A stretch of 64,000 nt of DNA, from the NCBI RefSeq assembly GCF_040219335.1, contig NZ_JAVJSQ010000029.1, positions 496,001-560,000 on the forward strand, written 5' to 3'. The DNA comes from Gimesia sp. GTDB lineage: Bacteria; Planctomycetota; Planctomycetia; Planctomycetales; Planctomycetaceae. Of the stretch, positions 20,848 to 30,100 are shown one piece after another. Under the pieces are notes generated by a model. That model was not told where the DNA came from and did not search any database. It worked only from the letters and a program-made list of their open reading frames with translations. Made by a program: the position numbers and the translations under genes. Position 1 is the first letter of the stretch. Each line of letters opens with the position of its first letter.

Positions 20848-22116
20848 GTGTCAGGACTTTTGAATATCTGTAAGCCACTTATCGTCTGTTTGACTCTCTG
20901 CTGTTACTGTCTGTGGTTCGGCGGTGGAACAGAGTTGGCTGCCCAGGGAACCCAGGTTCGAAGTGGATCGACTACCACAGAGCCCCGCGATTACCGCTCG
21001 AAAAATTTCCTGATTCATACCGACCTCTCTCCAGATGAAGCCCAGGATTTACTGGCACGACTGGAAAAGATGCTCGTCATTATTTCGGCGTACTGGGCCA
21101 GTCCGAATCGTAGCGTGATTGAGTGCTATGTAGTGAAAGATCTGACAAACTGGCCGTCGGGGAGCCTGCATCCGGTCGGATTGCAATCGATTTCAGGAGG
21201 CGGAGGTGTCACCATCAGTCGTGCGCGCTACCGGGGAGGACGTCTGATTCAGTCGAAATCTGTTGTCTATGCCGTTGCTGAACGGGGGACGCCCCAGCAC
21301 GAGGCCGTGCACGCGTATTGTGGGCAGAATTTTGGTCATACCGGGCCTGTCTGGTACAGCGAGGGAATGGCAGAGATGGGCAATAACTGGAAAGAAGTGC
21401 CTAAGAAGGGACAGCCTCTATCGGTGAACTGCGAACGCTATGTAGTGGATTACATCAAGAACAGTGAGCCCAAAAGTCTGAATGAGATAGTCAATTCGAA
21501 GGAGACCACCGGTGATTCCTGGGAGAATTACTGCTGGCGGTGGGCGTTGTGTCATCTGCTGGCCACGAACCCGAATTATGCGAATCGTTTTCGTCCCCTG
21601 GGGCTGGGGCTGTTGATGAAGAAGCCGGTTTCGTTCAACCAGACTTATGGATCGATGGCACGCGAAATCTCGTTTGAGTACCTGTTTTTCCTGGAGCATT
21701 TCGATCAGGGATATCGTTGTGACCTGTGCCAGTGGGACTGGAAAACGAAATTCCGCAAACCCAATTCGGTTCGCCCGCAGACTTCAAAGATCGAAGCCCG
21801 ACAGGGCTGGCAAGCGTCGCATGTGCTGGTAGAGGAAGGGCAGGAGTATGAAGTCTCAACCGAGGGGGACTGGAAGATCAGCGAAGAAGACGAACCTGTG
21901 ACCGCGAAAGGGAATGCAGCCGGCCGGGGGAAACTGGTAGGAGCCGTGCTAATAGAAAATGACAGTGATGAATATGAACTCAGTGAAGAATTCGAACTGG
22001 GTGAAGCGGGGCGATTTCAGGCCCCGGCCAGTGGCAAACTGTACCTCCGCTGTCGCGATGCCTGGCATGAACTGGCAGATAACAGCGGTAAGGTCATTGT
22101 GAAGATCGGCGAGTGA
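20848..22116 (+). CDS. Secreted HExxH (DUF1570-like) protein with lectin-like C-terminus
   Basis: 422 residues from a GTG at 20848, preferred because AGGAAGGAAG ends seven bases before it and a signal peptide (VCLTLCCYCLWFGG) follows. The middle contains HEAVH, an HExxH zinc motif, then WYSEGMAEM about twenty residues later, which would supply the third, glutamate ligand of a gluzincin. The C-terminal 100 residues, ending in GKLYLRCRDAWHELADNSGK, resemble the galactose-binding PA-IL (LecA)-like domain. Proteolysis is inferred, not shown. An earlier in-frame ATG at 20734 lacks a ribosome site. It converges on the unknown gene at 22138. Confidence 0.7.
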   Translation: MSGLLNICKPLIVCLTLCCYCLWFGGGTELAAQGTQVRSGSTTTEPRDYRSKNFLIHTDLSPDEAQDLLARLEKMLVIISAYWASPNRSVIECYVVKDLTNWPSGSLHPVGLQSISGGGGVTISRARYRGGRLIQSKSVVYAVAERGTPQHEAVHAYCGQNFGHTGPVWYSEGMAEMGNNWKEVPKKGQPLSVNCERYVVDYIKNSEPKSLNEIVNSKETTGDSWENYCWRWALCHLLATNPNYANRFRPLGLGLLMKKPVSFNQTYGSMAREISFEYLFFLEHFDQGYRCDLCQWDWKTKFRKPNSVRPQTSKIEARQGWQASHVLVEEGQEYEVSTEGDWKISEEDEPVTAKGNAAGRGKLVGAVLIENDSDEYELSEEFELGEAGRFQAPASGKLYLRCRDAWHELADNSGKVIVKIGE

Positions 22117-22137
22117 TAGCGGAATAGGCTTTAAACT

Positions 22138-22593
22138 TCAGTCTTCATTCTCCCGTAACTGATTGATGACCCGCTCTTCAAATTCAAGTCCCTTCCGCAT
22201 TGCTTCTGCAGGATCCGTTGAAAGAGGGAGACCATATCTACGAGCAATGGGCACAAACGTAAATGGGTCGGCAAAGATAAAAGAGGCGATCTGGCCCCCA
22301 CTTTGCTCAGTGATAAAGCGTTCTGGTCGTCCGGTGGTTTCCAATGCGAAGTTGATCAGCCGCACGATTGCCTCGACATCGTACCAGTCTCCATAATTTT
22401 CAGCCCCCGTGCGATAAAGTCGATTCTCCAGCACAAATTGAACTGTATACGGGGCGTCGAAATCCTCTTCATTTTTGCTATGCCAGTACTCAACGGGCCA
22501 TTGGGGGGTAAATTTTCCTTTAGAAGCATTGGCAAAATCCAGAATCAAACGATCGTGACGACAGGGGATCTTACTGGTTTCGGCGTCGAACAT
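22138..22593 (-). CDS. Conserved-looking protein of unknown function, coupled to HEAT lipoprotein
   Basis: 151 residues from the ATG at 22593, which overlaps the upstream stop codon as TGATG; GTG codons just before could also start. No signal peptide, membrane segment or motif I know is present; the protein is acidic with aromatic-rich stretches (DFDAPYTVQFVLE, GDWYDVEAIVRL). The TGATG overlap with the HEAT-repeat lipoprotein gene shows translational coupling, so the two products probably act in one process. I do not recognise the family. Confidence 0.65.
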   Translation of the reverse strand: MFDAETSKIPCRHDRLILDFANASKGKFTPQWPVEYWHSKNEEDFDAPYTVQFVLENRLYRTGAENYGDWYDVEAIVRLINFALETTGRPERFITEQSGGQIASFIFADPFTFVPIARRYGLPLSTDPAEAMRKGLEFEERVINQLRENED

Positions 22594-24038
22594 CACCACG
22601 ATGCCTTCCAGGAGTAGAGTGAGTCTGGATTAGATGGATCGAACAGATCAGTATCCTCGCTTCGGCTTCCAGCTTCATTTATTTTTTTAATCAGTTCATC
22701 CGGGCTGGTCTGTATAACGCCAGAGATATGTAATTCTTTGAGCGCTGAGTGCAGGTTTAATCCTTCAAGTTTCCATCTGGCTCTCATGCGGGCCTGATCT
22801 GTAAGTTGATCCAGATGTTCCCGGACAAATTGCTCTCCCCGGTTGCCGAATTTGAGGAGACAAAGGCGCAGGACCTCGGTGTCTAAAACATCTTCTGATT
22901 TTTGCGTCCATTCCTCGATGATCGGGATAATCTGATCATAATCCTGCTCAGTAGCATATGTCTGAAGCAGACGCATTGTACTGTATCCGGGGCCTTCCTG
23001 TTTGATGTGACTGGTCAATAAGTCCAGTGCCTGATCGGGTTGCAGTCTGGCAAGTGCACCGATTGCATAGGTACGACTGACAGGGTCTTTTGCATTGTTC
23101 AGAATCTCTTTCAGTACCGGGATCGCTGCCTTGTTTGCAGATTTTGCCAGGCACTCAACAAGTATCTGGTCATTTCGCTGCTCGGGAAACTGCAGAGTGT
23201 AGTCATACAGGGCCTGTTTAACAGGACCCGAAATTTTCGGATCGGGATTTTCGATTAACTGCTCGAAGGTGTAACCGGTCCATTGTGAGAATTCATCCGA
23301 CTTGTTCTGAAGCACATGTGGCAACAATGCCTTGACGGCCTGCTGTGTGGTGGCAATTTCGGCCAGTTCCATAGCAACCGGTTCTGGATCTGTCAGTTTC
23401 CCGGCTTCCAGGAGAGTGGTCAGCCTGTCTTCTGTTCCTGGAATTTTGCGATAGATACAAAGCTCCGCCGCTGCCAGGATGATCTCCTGGTCTGCGGTAT
23501 CCAGTTGAGCAAGCAGTATGCTGGTACGTTCTGGAGAAGAAAAATCCAGGTCCAGATTCCATTCACGCAGGCTTTTCAAAGCAGCAAGCCGTAATTCTTT
23601 CGAATCCGAATCCAGAGAATCAAACAGGAACTTTTCACCTCTGGTATCCCCCAGAAGGATCAGTTGTTCTGCAGCTTTAGTTCGTCCTTTGGCGGTCAGT
23701 GATTCATTATCGAGGAGAGCGCTTAGATCGGCAATCGCCTGTTGTTTGCGTTGTTGCAGGGCAAACTCGTGTTCTGAAAAGATCCATTCACCCTGGGAGA
23801 TGTTATTAATCGCCTGTCGATAAAGTTCTGCGAGTTCATTATCGTAGATTTCCCTGCATCGCTGAATTTCATCAGAATCATCCAAGACCACAGGAGTACG
23901 ACTAACCCGGGCTGGGGCATCTGGAGAGCGGGATTGATAATAGATCAAGTTGTCATCTCTGTTACATCCGCAGAGAGAGGTGGCGAGAAGAATTGGGAAA
24001 AATACTGAGACCATTTTTGGCTTCATATGCAGGTCCAT
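22593..24038 (-). CDS. HEAT-repeat lipoprotein
   Basis: About 481 residues from ATG 24038 (ATG 24026 is equally possible). A hydrophobic signal ends in SLCGC, a lipobox, so the mature protein should be anchored by a lipid. From about residue 110 to 430 it consists of helical HEAT/PBS-lyase-like repeats: LRLAALKSLREW, RTYAIGALARL and similar units each spanning about 35 residues. Such repeats are protein-binding scaffolds; the partner is unknown, but the next gene is translationally coupled. The GT87 gene lies upstream in the same direction, 179 bases away. Confidence 0.75.
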   Translation of the reverse strand: MDLHMKPKMVSVFFPILLATSLCGCNRDDNLIYYQSRSPDAPARVSRTPVVLDDSDEIQRCREIYDNELAELYRQAINNISQGEWIFSEHEFALQQRKQQAIADLSALLDNESLTAKGRTKAAEQLILLGDTRGEKFLFDSLDSDSKELRLAALKSLREWNLDLDFSSPERTSILLAQLDTADQEIILAAAELCIYRKIPGTEDRLTTLLEAGKLTDPEPVAMELAEIATTQQAVKALLPHVLQNKSDEFSQWTGYTFEQLIENPDPKISGPVKQALYDYTLQFPEQRNDQILVECLAKSANKAAIPVLKEILNNAKDPVSRTYAIGALARLQPDQALDLLTSHIKQEGPGYSTMRLLQTYATEQDYDQIIPIIEEWTQKSEDVLDTEVLRLCLLKFGNRGEQFVREHLDQLTDQARMRARWKLEGLNLHSALKELHISGVIQTSPDELIKKINEAGSRSEDTDLFDPSNPDSLYSWKASW

Positions 24039-24100
24039 CCCCACAGAAGTGTTTTTGTACGCAATCAGAATTGAAGATAAAAGTGCCTGCTGGGCAATTG

Positions 24101-24139
24101 TACCTGACGGGGTTGTTCAAAGGAAACCACCGTCAGGTA
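24101..24139. repeat. 10-base perfect inverted repeat between GT87 and lipoprotein genes
   Basis: Arms at 24101-24110 and 24130-24139 are exact reverse complements (TACCTGACGG) with a 19-base loop. No T tract follows on either strand, so it may be a weak transcription attenuator or a protein site rather than a standard terminator. Confidence 0.45.
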
Positions 24140-24217
24140 GAGGCTGTGCCCTGTCGGAAAAATACCCTGTAGCACGTATTCGGATCGAGTTATGATCTGA
24201 GTGACACTCAGATTGAT

Positions 24218-25576
24218 TCAACCCGTCTGGCTGGCCTGCTCTTCTTCGAGTTCAGGCAGTGGCCAGAGCATGACGATGCTGAGCAGCAGGGCGTAACACT
24301 GATATGAGAGCGCCGTGAGTGACTGCCAGGGTTGGGCGACCATGCCTCCCTGTTCCCAGGGCGTGGCACCGGATCCCGGCGCTGTCTGTTGTTGTGAGAT
24401 CAACAGTGCCCAGGTAAGCCGGGGGCTGATGGCCAGGGCGATGATCAGCAGGTTGACAAGCCAGCGTTTTCCCGAATAAGGGGTATACATGGTGAGCAAC
24501 AGCCCGATCGGCAGGAGCAGAATGATGAAGTAGTGATGCCAGGTGGTGGGCGTCATCAGCAGCATCGCGACGATTGTAATCCCGAAGGCCTGATCGTCGA
24601 AATTCGCGTTGCGCGTCCGCCAGGCAGCCAGTCCGGCGATGGATGTCACTGCGATCCAGGAAGACCAGACCGCGAATTTCAACAGTGCGGGGGAATCGAC
24701 AACTGGTAGTACGCTGTCAGACGACTGTTCGAACAGTCGTTCCCAGAATGCCAGCAGCGAAGCATTGCCCCAGTTGTTTGTCACATCTGAGAGAGAAGGT
24801 AATACGACCGAGAGATAATCGCGATAGGCGTCGATTCCGAAAAGTCCGATGGTGAGAAGGGTAACCAGCCCCAGAGAGAGTGCTCCCCCCAGCAGGGCGC
24901 GGAAGTCGCGCCGGACCAGGAAATAGAGAAACAGGTACGCCGGATAGATTTTGACTGCTGTTGCCAGGCCAAGACAGCTGCCGGCCAGGAGCGATTTGCC
25001 GCTACGACCGTTTTTCCAGGCGCCGACAATAAGCAATCCCAGCAGGAGATTGGGTTGTCCCTGGATCAGGGTCTGCTGCAGGGGATCGGTGGCGAGCAGG
25101 AGTGTGAGCAGGGCCAGAGTCGTCCAGAAGGTCATCTGAATCTTCAGGCCCTCTACGATCCAATAAAGCGAGAGAGCAAGCATGCCCAGGGCGGCCAGGT
25201 TCCAGGCCAGCTGTGCTTCCTGGTAACTGAGCCAGGCAAAAGGGACTGCAATCAGGTTGGCTGAAGGGGGGTGTGTATTGTATCGGTCAAAAAAAGCACC
25301 GGGAGTTGAGAGCTTGAGATTCAGATGCTTTTCCAGCGCCAGTTCCTGATCCGAATAAACGGGCTGACCAGTCAGGCGGTTCTGGACGGATGCCCATTCC
25401 TTGAAGAAATCGAAGACCTGGCCATCGGCGGGTCTCAGAGCGGCGATATATCCGGGCGCAAAGACCATCAGGGCACACAGGAAAAGAATGACCCACAATA
25501 TTTTTCTTGCAGCTGGCCAGTGATTCTGTTGAGCGACGATAGCTTCAGACACGAGGGACTCCACAAACAGGGACAT
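24218..25576 (-). CDS. GT87 family (DUF2029) membrane glycosyltransferase
   Basis: 452 residues with about ten hydrophobic segments. The first is at 25-45; a loop with GQVFDFFKEWASVQN and later NTHPPSANLIAVPFAWL follows, the acidic first-loop pattern and HPP motif typical of GT-C type polyprenyl-phosphate-mannose-dependent transferases. GT87 enzymes transfer mannose or similar sugars to lipids outside the membrane. The acceptor is unknown. It is the first gene of a leftward group with the HEAT lipoprotein and the unknown 151-residue protein, but spacing is loose. Confidence 0.8.
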   Translation of the reverse strand: MSLFVESLVSEAIVAQQNHWPAARKILWVILFLCALMVFAPGYIAALRPADGQVFDFFKEWASVQNRLTGQPVYSDQELALEKHLNLKLSTPGAFFDRYNTHPPSANLIAVPFAWLSYQEAQLAWNLAALGMLALSLYWIVEGLKIQMTFWTTLALLTLLLATDPLQQTLIQGQPNLLLGLLIVGAWKNGRSGKSLLAGSCLGLATAVKIYPAYLFLYFLVRRDFRALLGGALSLGLVTLLTIGLFGIDAYRDYLSVVLPSLSDVTNNWGNASLLAFWERLFEQSSDSVLPVVDSPALLKFAVWSSWIAVTSIAGLAAWRTRNANFDDQAFGITIVAMLLMTPTTWHHYFIILLLPIGLLLTMYTPYSGKRWLVNLLIIALAISPRLTWALLISQQQTAPGSGATPWEQGGMVAQPWQSLTALSYQCYALLLSIVMLWPLPELEEEQASQTG

Positions 25577-25755
25577 AATACGGTGCGCATCAAGATCCTG
25601 TTGTCATGGGGTTTGGCGGGTTTTCAGTCCGGAGACTGACTGCCGGTCATTAAACTATGTGTCGCCCCCTGATGTCCAGTGCAGGTCGGGATTTCGTAGA
25701 GATTTCCCGATCGGAGGTGAAGTGAAGTAGATGAGTGCCGTGTCCGTATCAGGTC

Positions 25756-27150
25756 TCAATTCGATTTGACTGCTTCAAGCGGAGAGATCAGGCTGTCATG
25801 ATCCTGATCGAGACGGTCGAAGGCGGCTGGGGGACCGGTGAATTCGCGGCGTGAAACGTCGCCGTCCCGGTTGTGGTCCATCAGGTTGAACCATTCCACA
25901 TCGGAAGTCGTCGTCTTTCCCAGTTGATCCGGGTATCCCTGACTGACCACGAATAGTACGACATGCGGGATCTGCTGAAGATTCACGTGAGAGCCGGTAG
26001 TACATCCCGCCGCTTTCAGATTCTGCCAGATGTTCCTCAGTTCGCGAATGGAAAGTCCCGCATCGTGGTTCGTATCCAGCAGTTCAAATAACCCTCCGCC
26101 AGAGTAAATGCTGATTAGCAGCTGGCCGTGAATCAGTCGCTGTTGTAGCTGCAGCCATTGATCAATTTCATCCTGCGAGAGTACGCCGTTCCCGTTCCGG
26201 TCTCCCAGGGGAGTCAGCCAGGCGCGAGAGGGACGCCGATTTCGTGAGCGTTGTTCTGGTTCGGCTTGTGGTGGATCGGGATCTGCGTTAGCAATTTCCT
26301 CACGCAATTGAGAAAAAAGTTCGTTGAGGGGGCCGGGGATGCTCCAGCTTTCAAAACGTATTTGGGGGGGTGTCAGGTTCAGTCGCTGGTCGGAGATGTG
26401 GTCGGTTACAGAGAGACGCCAGACCGAATGATTCTCCGGTTTGACTTCAGCTTGTGAGTTGTGTCGTTTCAGGGTGAGATCGGATTGACCTGTTGGTGTC
26501 AGGGAGACTTCCTGTTCTGCCTTGAGTGCATGTGCGGCCCAACTGCCGGGATAAGTGGCATTCGGGATCAGTTCACCGACGCCGATGAGCTCATCATCAT
26601 TCGTATCAAGTCTGCGGAGAACCGTTTCTGCCCGTTGGAGTTCCACTTCGGAAAGGTGGTGGTCTTTATCCGTGTCGAGAGCTTGTACCAGGGCCTGTGT
26701 CAAAGCTGAGGTATGTGGCAGAGTACCTGTGCCGATCTGAAGTTGCCCCGCGCCATGGCGTAGATAATAGTTTCGAAGCTGTGTCTTTGTGCATTTCTGA
26801 GACGAATCTTTGACGATTTCACTCAGCGAAGTAATCGCGGCGACGGGGGGCGTGAAAGCATTGCCCAGTGAGAGACGGACGGCGCGGGCGGAGGGGACCA
26901 GTTTGATTTCGTTTTTCTCGAGAGTTCCATTCTGGTTGGTGTCCACAAAATCAAAAATGGCATCGAAGGTCCCGGACCAGTAGACATCGAAAGGTTGTCC
27001 ATTGATGGTGACCGGAATCTCAATTGTTCGAGGATGACCATCTCCCTGAAGTTCCAGAACAGTGGTGGCCTGCTCCGGTTGCGTCTGTCCCGCCTGAAGT
27101 TGAATTCCGGCTGACCAGAGAGCGAATGTGAGGATCAATGCAGTTTTCAT
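25756..27150 (-). CDS. Secreted protein with seven EF-hand loops
   Basis: 464 residues with a signal peptide (about 1-20). Seven twelve-residue EF-hand loops with Asp at position 1 and Glu at position 12 begin at residues 70, 159, 182, 317, 359, 425 and 448; several lack the central Gly. They should bind Ca2+ outside the cytoplasm. The segments between loops 3 and 4 are proline- and charge-rich without a catalytic motif. Its ATG overlaps the stop codon of the DUF1501 gene by four bases (ATGA), showing coupling. It is the last gene of the DUF1559-DUF1549-DUF1501 run. Confidence 0.85.
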   Translation of the reverse strand: MKTALILTFALWSAGIQLQAGQTQPEQATTVLELQGDGHPRTIEIPVTINGQPFDVYWSGTFDAIFDFVDTNQNGTLEKNEIKLVPSARAVRLSLGNAFTPPVAAITSLSEIVKDSSQKCTKTQLRNYYLRHGAGQLQIGTGTLPHTSALTQALVQALDTDKDHHLSEVELQRAETVLRRLDTNDDELIGVGELIPNATYPGSWAAHALKAEQEVSLTPTGQSDLTLKRHNSQAEVKPENHSVWRLSVTDHISDQRLNLTPPQIRFESWSIPGPLNELFSQLREEIANADPDPPQAEPEQRSRNRRPSRAWLTPLGDRNGNGVLSQDEIDQWLQLQQRLIHGQLLISIYSGGGLFELLDTNHDAGLSIRELRNIWQNLKAAGCTTGSHVNLQQIPHVVLFVVSQGYPDQLGKTTTSDVEWFNLMDHNRDGDVSRREFTGPPAAFDRLDQDHDSLISPLEAVKSN

Positions 27151-28424
27151 AGTAGTTCCTCAAGGGGAGTGCCATCTGGATCTGCCAGTCGGATCGGGCG
27201 TCCGACGTTGGACATATTTTGTTTACGGGGATCGAGGCCTACGCCTCGGAAAATGGTGGCCATGAGATCTGCGGTGCGGGTGGGTTTCGATTTGATTTCA
27301 GCGCCATCAGCGCTGGTCTCTCCAATCACCTGACCTCCTCGAATGCCGGCACCGGCCAGCATCATGGCCCAGGAAGCGGGCCAGTGGTCCCGCCCATCCT
27401 GTCCGTTGATGCGCGGGGTGCGACCAAATTCACCCTGGCAGACAACCAGTGTATCTTTCAGGAGCCCCCGCTCGCGGAGATCGTTGAGGAGTGAGGCACA
27501 GCCACGATCCAGTTGTTGCGACAGTTCCTTGACGCGTTCAAAGTTATTCGAATGCGTGTCCCAGCCGTTAAGGGATACTTCCACAAAGCTGACGCCCCGT
27601 TCCACGAGCCTGCGTGCCATCAGGCAGCCCTGTCCAAATGAACCGGGGCCGTAGGCTTCACGGACTGATGCCTGTTCTTCTTCCAGGTTGAAGACAGAAG
27701 CAGCCTGGGGATTCATGAGTCGCAGGGCCCTGTCGCGGGCAGAGTTGAGTGCATCCGTAACTACAGAAGTGGGCATGGTAGACAGGGAGCCCAGTTCGGA
27801 TTGCAGTTGCAACCGTTCTGTCTGCTGGTCTGGAGAGACCGGGGCGAGGTCCGCGACCTTCAGATCTGCATTGTCGGGGCCTCTGCGACGACTGCGTCCA
27901 CCGACGACAAAGGGGGCGAACTGCGGACCAAGAAATCCGCCGCCACTGATAGCCGGTCGTCCTCCAATATGCACATAAGAGGGGATATCATTTTCGACAT
28001 TGAATTCATGAGCCACCAGAGAGCCGAACGCTGGAAACTTGATCGCGCCCTGAGGTGTGTAGCCCGTCATCGAGACAAAGCGGGCACGGGAGTGATCCCC
28101 TTCACGTGTTGACATGGAACGAATCAGCGAGAAGTCCGCTGCCTGGGCAGCCAGTCCGGGGAGATGCTCACTGATCTGCATTCCGGGGACTTTCGTATCA
28201 ATTTTCCGGAAGGGGCCGCCGTTCTGGTTTCCGGGTTTGAGATCCCAGAGGTCGATCGTGGCAGGGCCGCCGTTCAGCCAGATCAGAATCACTGATTTGG
28301 GCTTTTTCCCTGTGGCAGACGCCACATCGGCCAGGGCGGGGAGCCAGCTGGAAGTCGACCAGGCAGTGACTCCGAGGGCCATGTTTTTTAAAGCGGTCCG
28401 TCGTGAAAATGGGGGGGTGACCAT
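27147..28424 (-). CDS. DUF1501 family secreted protein (sulfatase-like fold)
   Basis: 425 residues with a twin-arginine type start (FSRRTALKNMALGVTAW, Arg8-Arg9). Family blocks are VILIWLNGGPATIDLWDLKP, PGMQISEHLPGLA, RRLVERGVSFVEVSLNGWDTHSNN, and the FGRTPRINGQDGRDHWP block. The pattern resembles alkaline-phosphatase-like metal sites (Asp, His), but no activity is established for the family. DUF1501 genes regularly follow DUF1549/DUF1553 genes in planctomycetes; here the gap is 17 bases. Its stop overlaps the start of the EF-hand gene. Confidence 0.93.
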   Translation of the reverse strand: MVTPPFSRRTALKNMALGVTAWSTSSWLPALADVASATGKKPKSVILIWLNGGPATIDLWDLKPGNQNGGPFRKIDTKVPGMQISEHLPGLAAQAADFSLIRSMSTREGDHSRARFVSMTGYTPQGAIKFPAFGSLVAHEFNVENDIPSYVHIGGRPAISGGGFLGPQFAPFVVGGRSRRRGPDNADLKVADLAPVSPDQQTERLQLQSELGSLSTMPTSVVTDALNSARDRALRLMNPQAASVFNLEEEQASVREAYGPGSFGQGCLMARRLVERGVSFVEVSLNGWDTHSNNFERVKELSQQLDRGCASLLNDLRERGLLKDTLVVCQGEFGRTPRINGQDGRDHWPASWAMMLAGAGIRGGQVIGETSADGAEIKSKPTRTADLMATIFRGVGLDPRKQNMSNVGRPIRLADPDGTPLEELL

Positions 28425-28441
28425 AGGAAACTTCGCTTGTC

Positions 28442-30100
28442 TTAATGGTTGGTGTTGAACTCAGACGAATTAATCAGAGCCCAGAACAGGTTTCCCAGAT
28501 GCTGTGAGTGGGAAGAGTCTGGATGAGATTTGAAACTGCGTTGCACAGCCTGCAGTTCGGCTGGTTGTGCATGTCGTCCCAGCACGGCAATAAATACGGT
28601 GTCAATCTGCTCTGCAGGAGTCATAAAGGGGGAGCTCACCAGAGAAGCGAGCACCCGATTCCCGTCGGGACAAGTCAGTTCGTTGATGAATCTGCCGTTC
28701 ATGAGGGTCAGTGACTGTGCAATCGAACGTTCGGCACTGTGTGCGCGTTCGATGTAAAATTGTGTTGAAAACTCTTCTCGCTGACTGCGATCGTTACCGC
28801 CTCGAACATCGTCCCTTTCAGGGGCCAGCCCGGCTGCAGTCTGCAGGCTATCGTAGATCTGCTCGCCGGTGAGCCCACGTATGGTTGCTTTTGTAATGCG
28901 GAAGGTTGCGACGCTGTCTGCTTTGGGGTCGTTTTCCGTGGCGGGATTCTGTTTCTGAGTACTGCCCTTAGCGTCAGTGATACTTTGTGGCGACGATGAC
29001 AACCGATATGCATTGGAGCTGACGATACCTTCCACCAGCGTCTGCAGATCATAGCCACTGTCGATGAAAGTCTGAGAGAGTTCATTCAACAGTTGGGCAT
29101 GGGGGCCTGACTGGAATTCATCGCGACTGAGGTCATCCATCGGTTCAATGATAGCTTCACCGAAGAAGTGAGCCCAGAGCCGATTAACGGCATTTTTCGC
29201 CAGCAACTGTTCCTGGTTGGTTTTCATCCAGTCAACCAGCACCAGTCTCAGGGAAACGGAGTCGAGCTGCTGCGGCCATTGAATTTTCGTTTTGGAGAGC
29301 AGGGCTGGTTTATAAGCGAGTTTGGTATCGGGTATCTGGACTTCAGGGGGCTGTGGCTGATCTCCTTTGCCCATTACCGGCGGTGCGAAGAATGCAGCGG
29401 TCTGCCAGAACTGCTCGCGAGTCCAGCGGGAAAAGGGATGGTCGTGACATTGTGCACAATCGAGATTAATACCCAGGAATGCACGAGTGGAGCTGGCAGC
29501 GAGATTTTCCGGTTTTGAAAGATTGGCATCGTAAAATCCGACGGGAGTGGTGCTCTCAGGGACAATAGCTACCTGGTCTAAGGTTAGAATTTTCGTGACG
29601 AGTTCGTCATAAGGCGTCTTTTGTTGCAGCCGGTGAATGAGCCAGCGTTCGAAATTGCCGGTGACGGAATCAAATTCAGGGGTATCAGCCTGAGGCACCC
29701 AGGAACGGCGCCAGAAGGTCGCCATATTTCGGTAATAGACGCCCGAGTTCATCAGACGCGTGATCGCTTCACTGTGACGTGATTCGGAGGTATTTTCCAG
29801 GTAGTCATAGACTTCGATACTCGTGGGAATTCGCCCACCCAGATCGAGGGAGACCCGCCGCAGAAACTCGGCATCGGTAGCGAACTGGAGTTGGGGCTGG
29901 TTATCGGTTCCCAGGCGTTCGTCGATCAGATGGGAAATTGATCGCGGTGTGATCTCGGTGGCGAAGACGGTGGGAGCAAACGAGAGCGTAGCGACCAGGA
30001 AAAACAGGCTGGTCCCGATTATTCTCTGCACTGAAAACACCGTGCGTGGACACTGAATCCCCGGTGAATGAGTAAGTGGCTTGAATTTAGAAGTCGTCAT
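28442..30100 (-). CDS. DUF1549 + DUF1553 domain secreted protein
   Basis: 552 residues with a signal peptide (hydrophobic about 27-47). The DUF1549 part shows FLRRVSLDLGGRIPT and NLDCAQCHDHPFSRW, a CxxCH motif that resembles a c-type haem site; the DUF1553 part contains NAVNRLWAHFFG and DDLSRDEFQSGPHAQLL. The N-terminal cytochrome PSD1 domain found in larger relatives is missing, as in short-form members. The function is unknown; a redox or polysaccharide-related surface role has been suggested for the family. The start overlaps the end of the preceding DUF1559 gene by 14 bases. Confidence 0.92.
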   Translation of the reverse strand: MTTSKFKPLTHSPGIQCPRTVFSVQRIIGTSLFFLVATLSFAPTVFATEITPRSISHLIDERLGTDNQPQLQFATDAEFLRRVSLDLGGRIPTSIEVYDYLENTSESRHSEAITRLMNSGVYYRNMATFWRRSWVPQADTPEFDSVTGNFERWLIHRLQQKTPYDELVTKILTLDQVAIVPESTTPVGFYDANLSKPENLAASSTRAFLGINLDCAQCHDHPFSRWTREQFWQTAAFFAPPVMGKGDQPQPPEVQIPDTKLAYKPALLSKTKIQWPQQLDSVSLRLVLVDWMKTNQEQLLAKNAVNRLWAHFFGEAIIEPMDDLSRDEFQSGPHAQLLNELSQTFIDSGYDLQTLVEGIVSSNAYRLSSSPQSITDAKGSTQKQNPATENDPKADSVATFRITKATIRGLTGEQIYDSLQTAAGLAPERDDVRGGNDRSQREEFSTQFYIERAHSAERSIAQSLTLMNGRFINELTCPDGNRVLASLVSSPFMTPAEQIDTVFIAVLGRHAQPAELQAVQRSFKSHPDSSHSQHLGNLFWALINSSEFNTNH

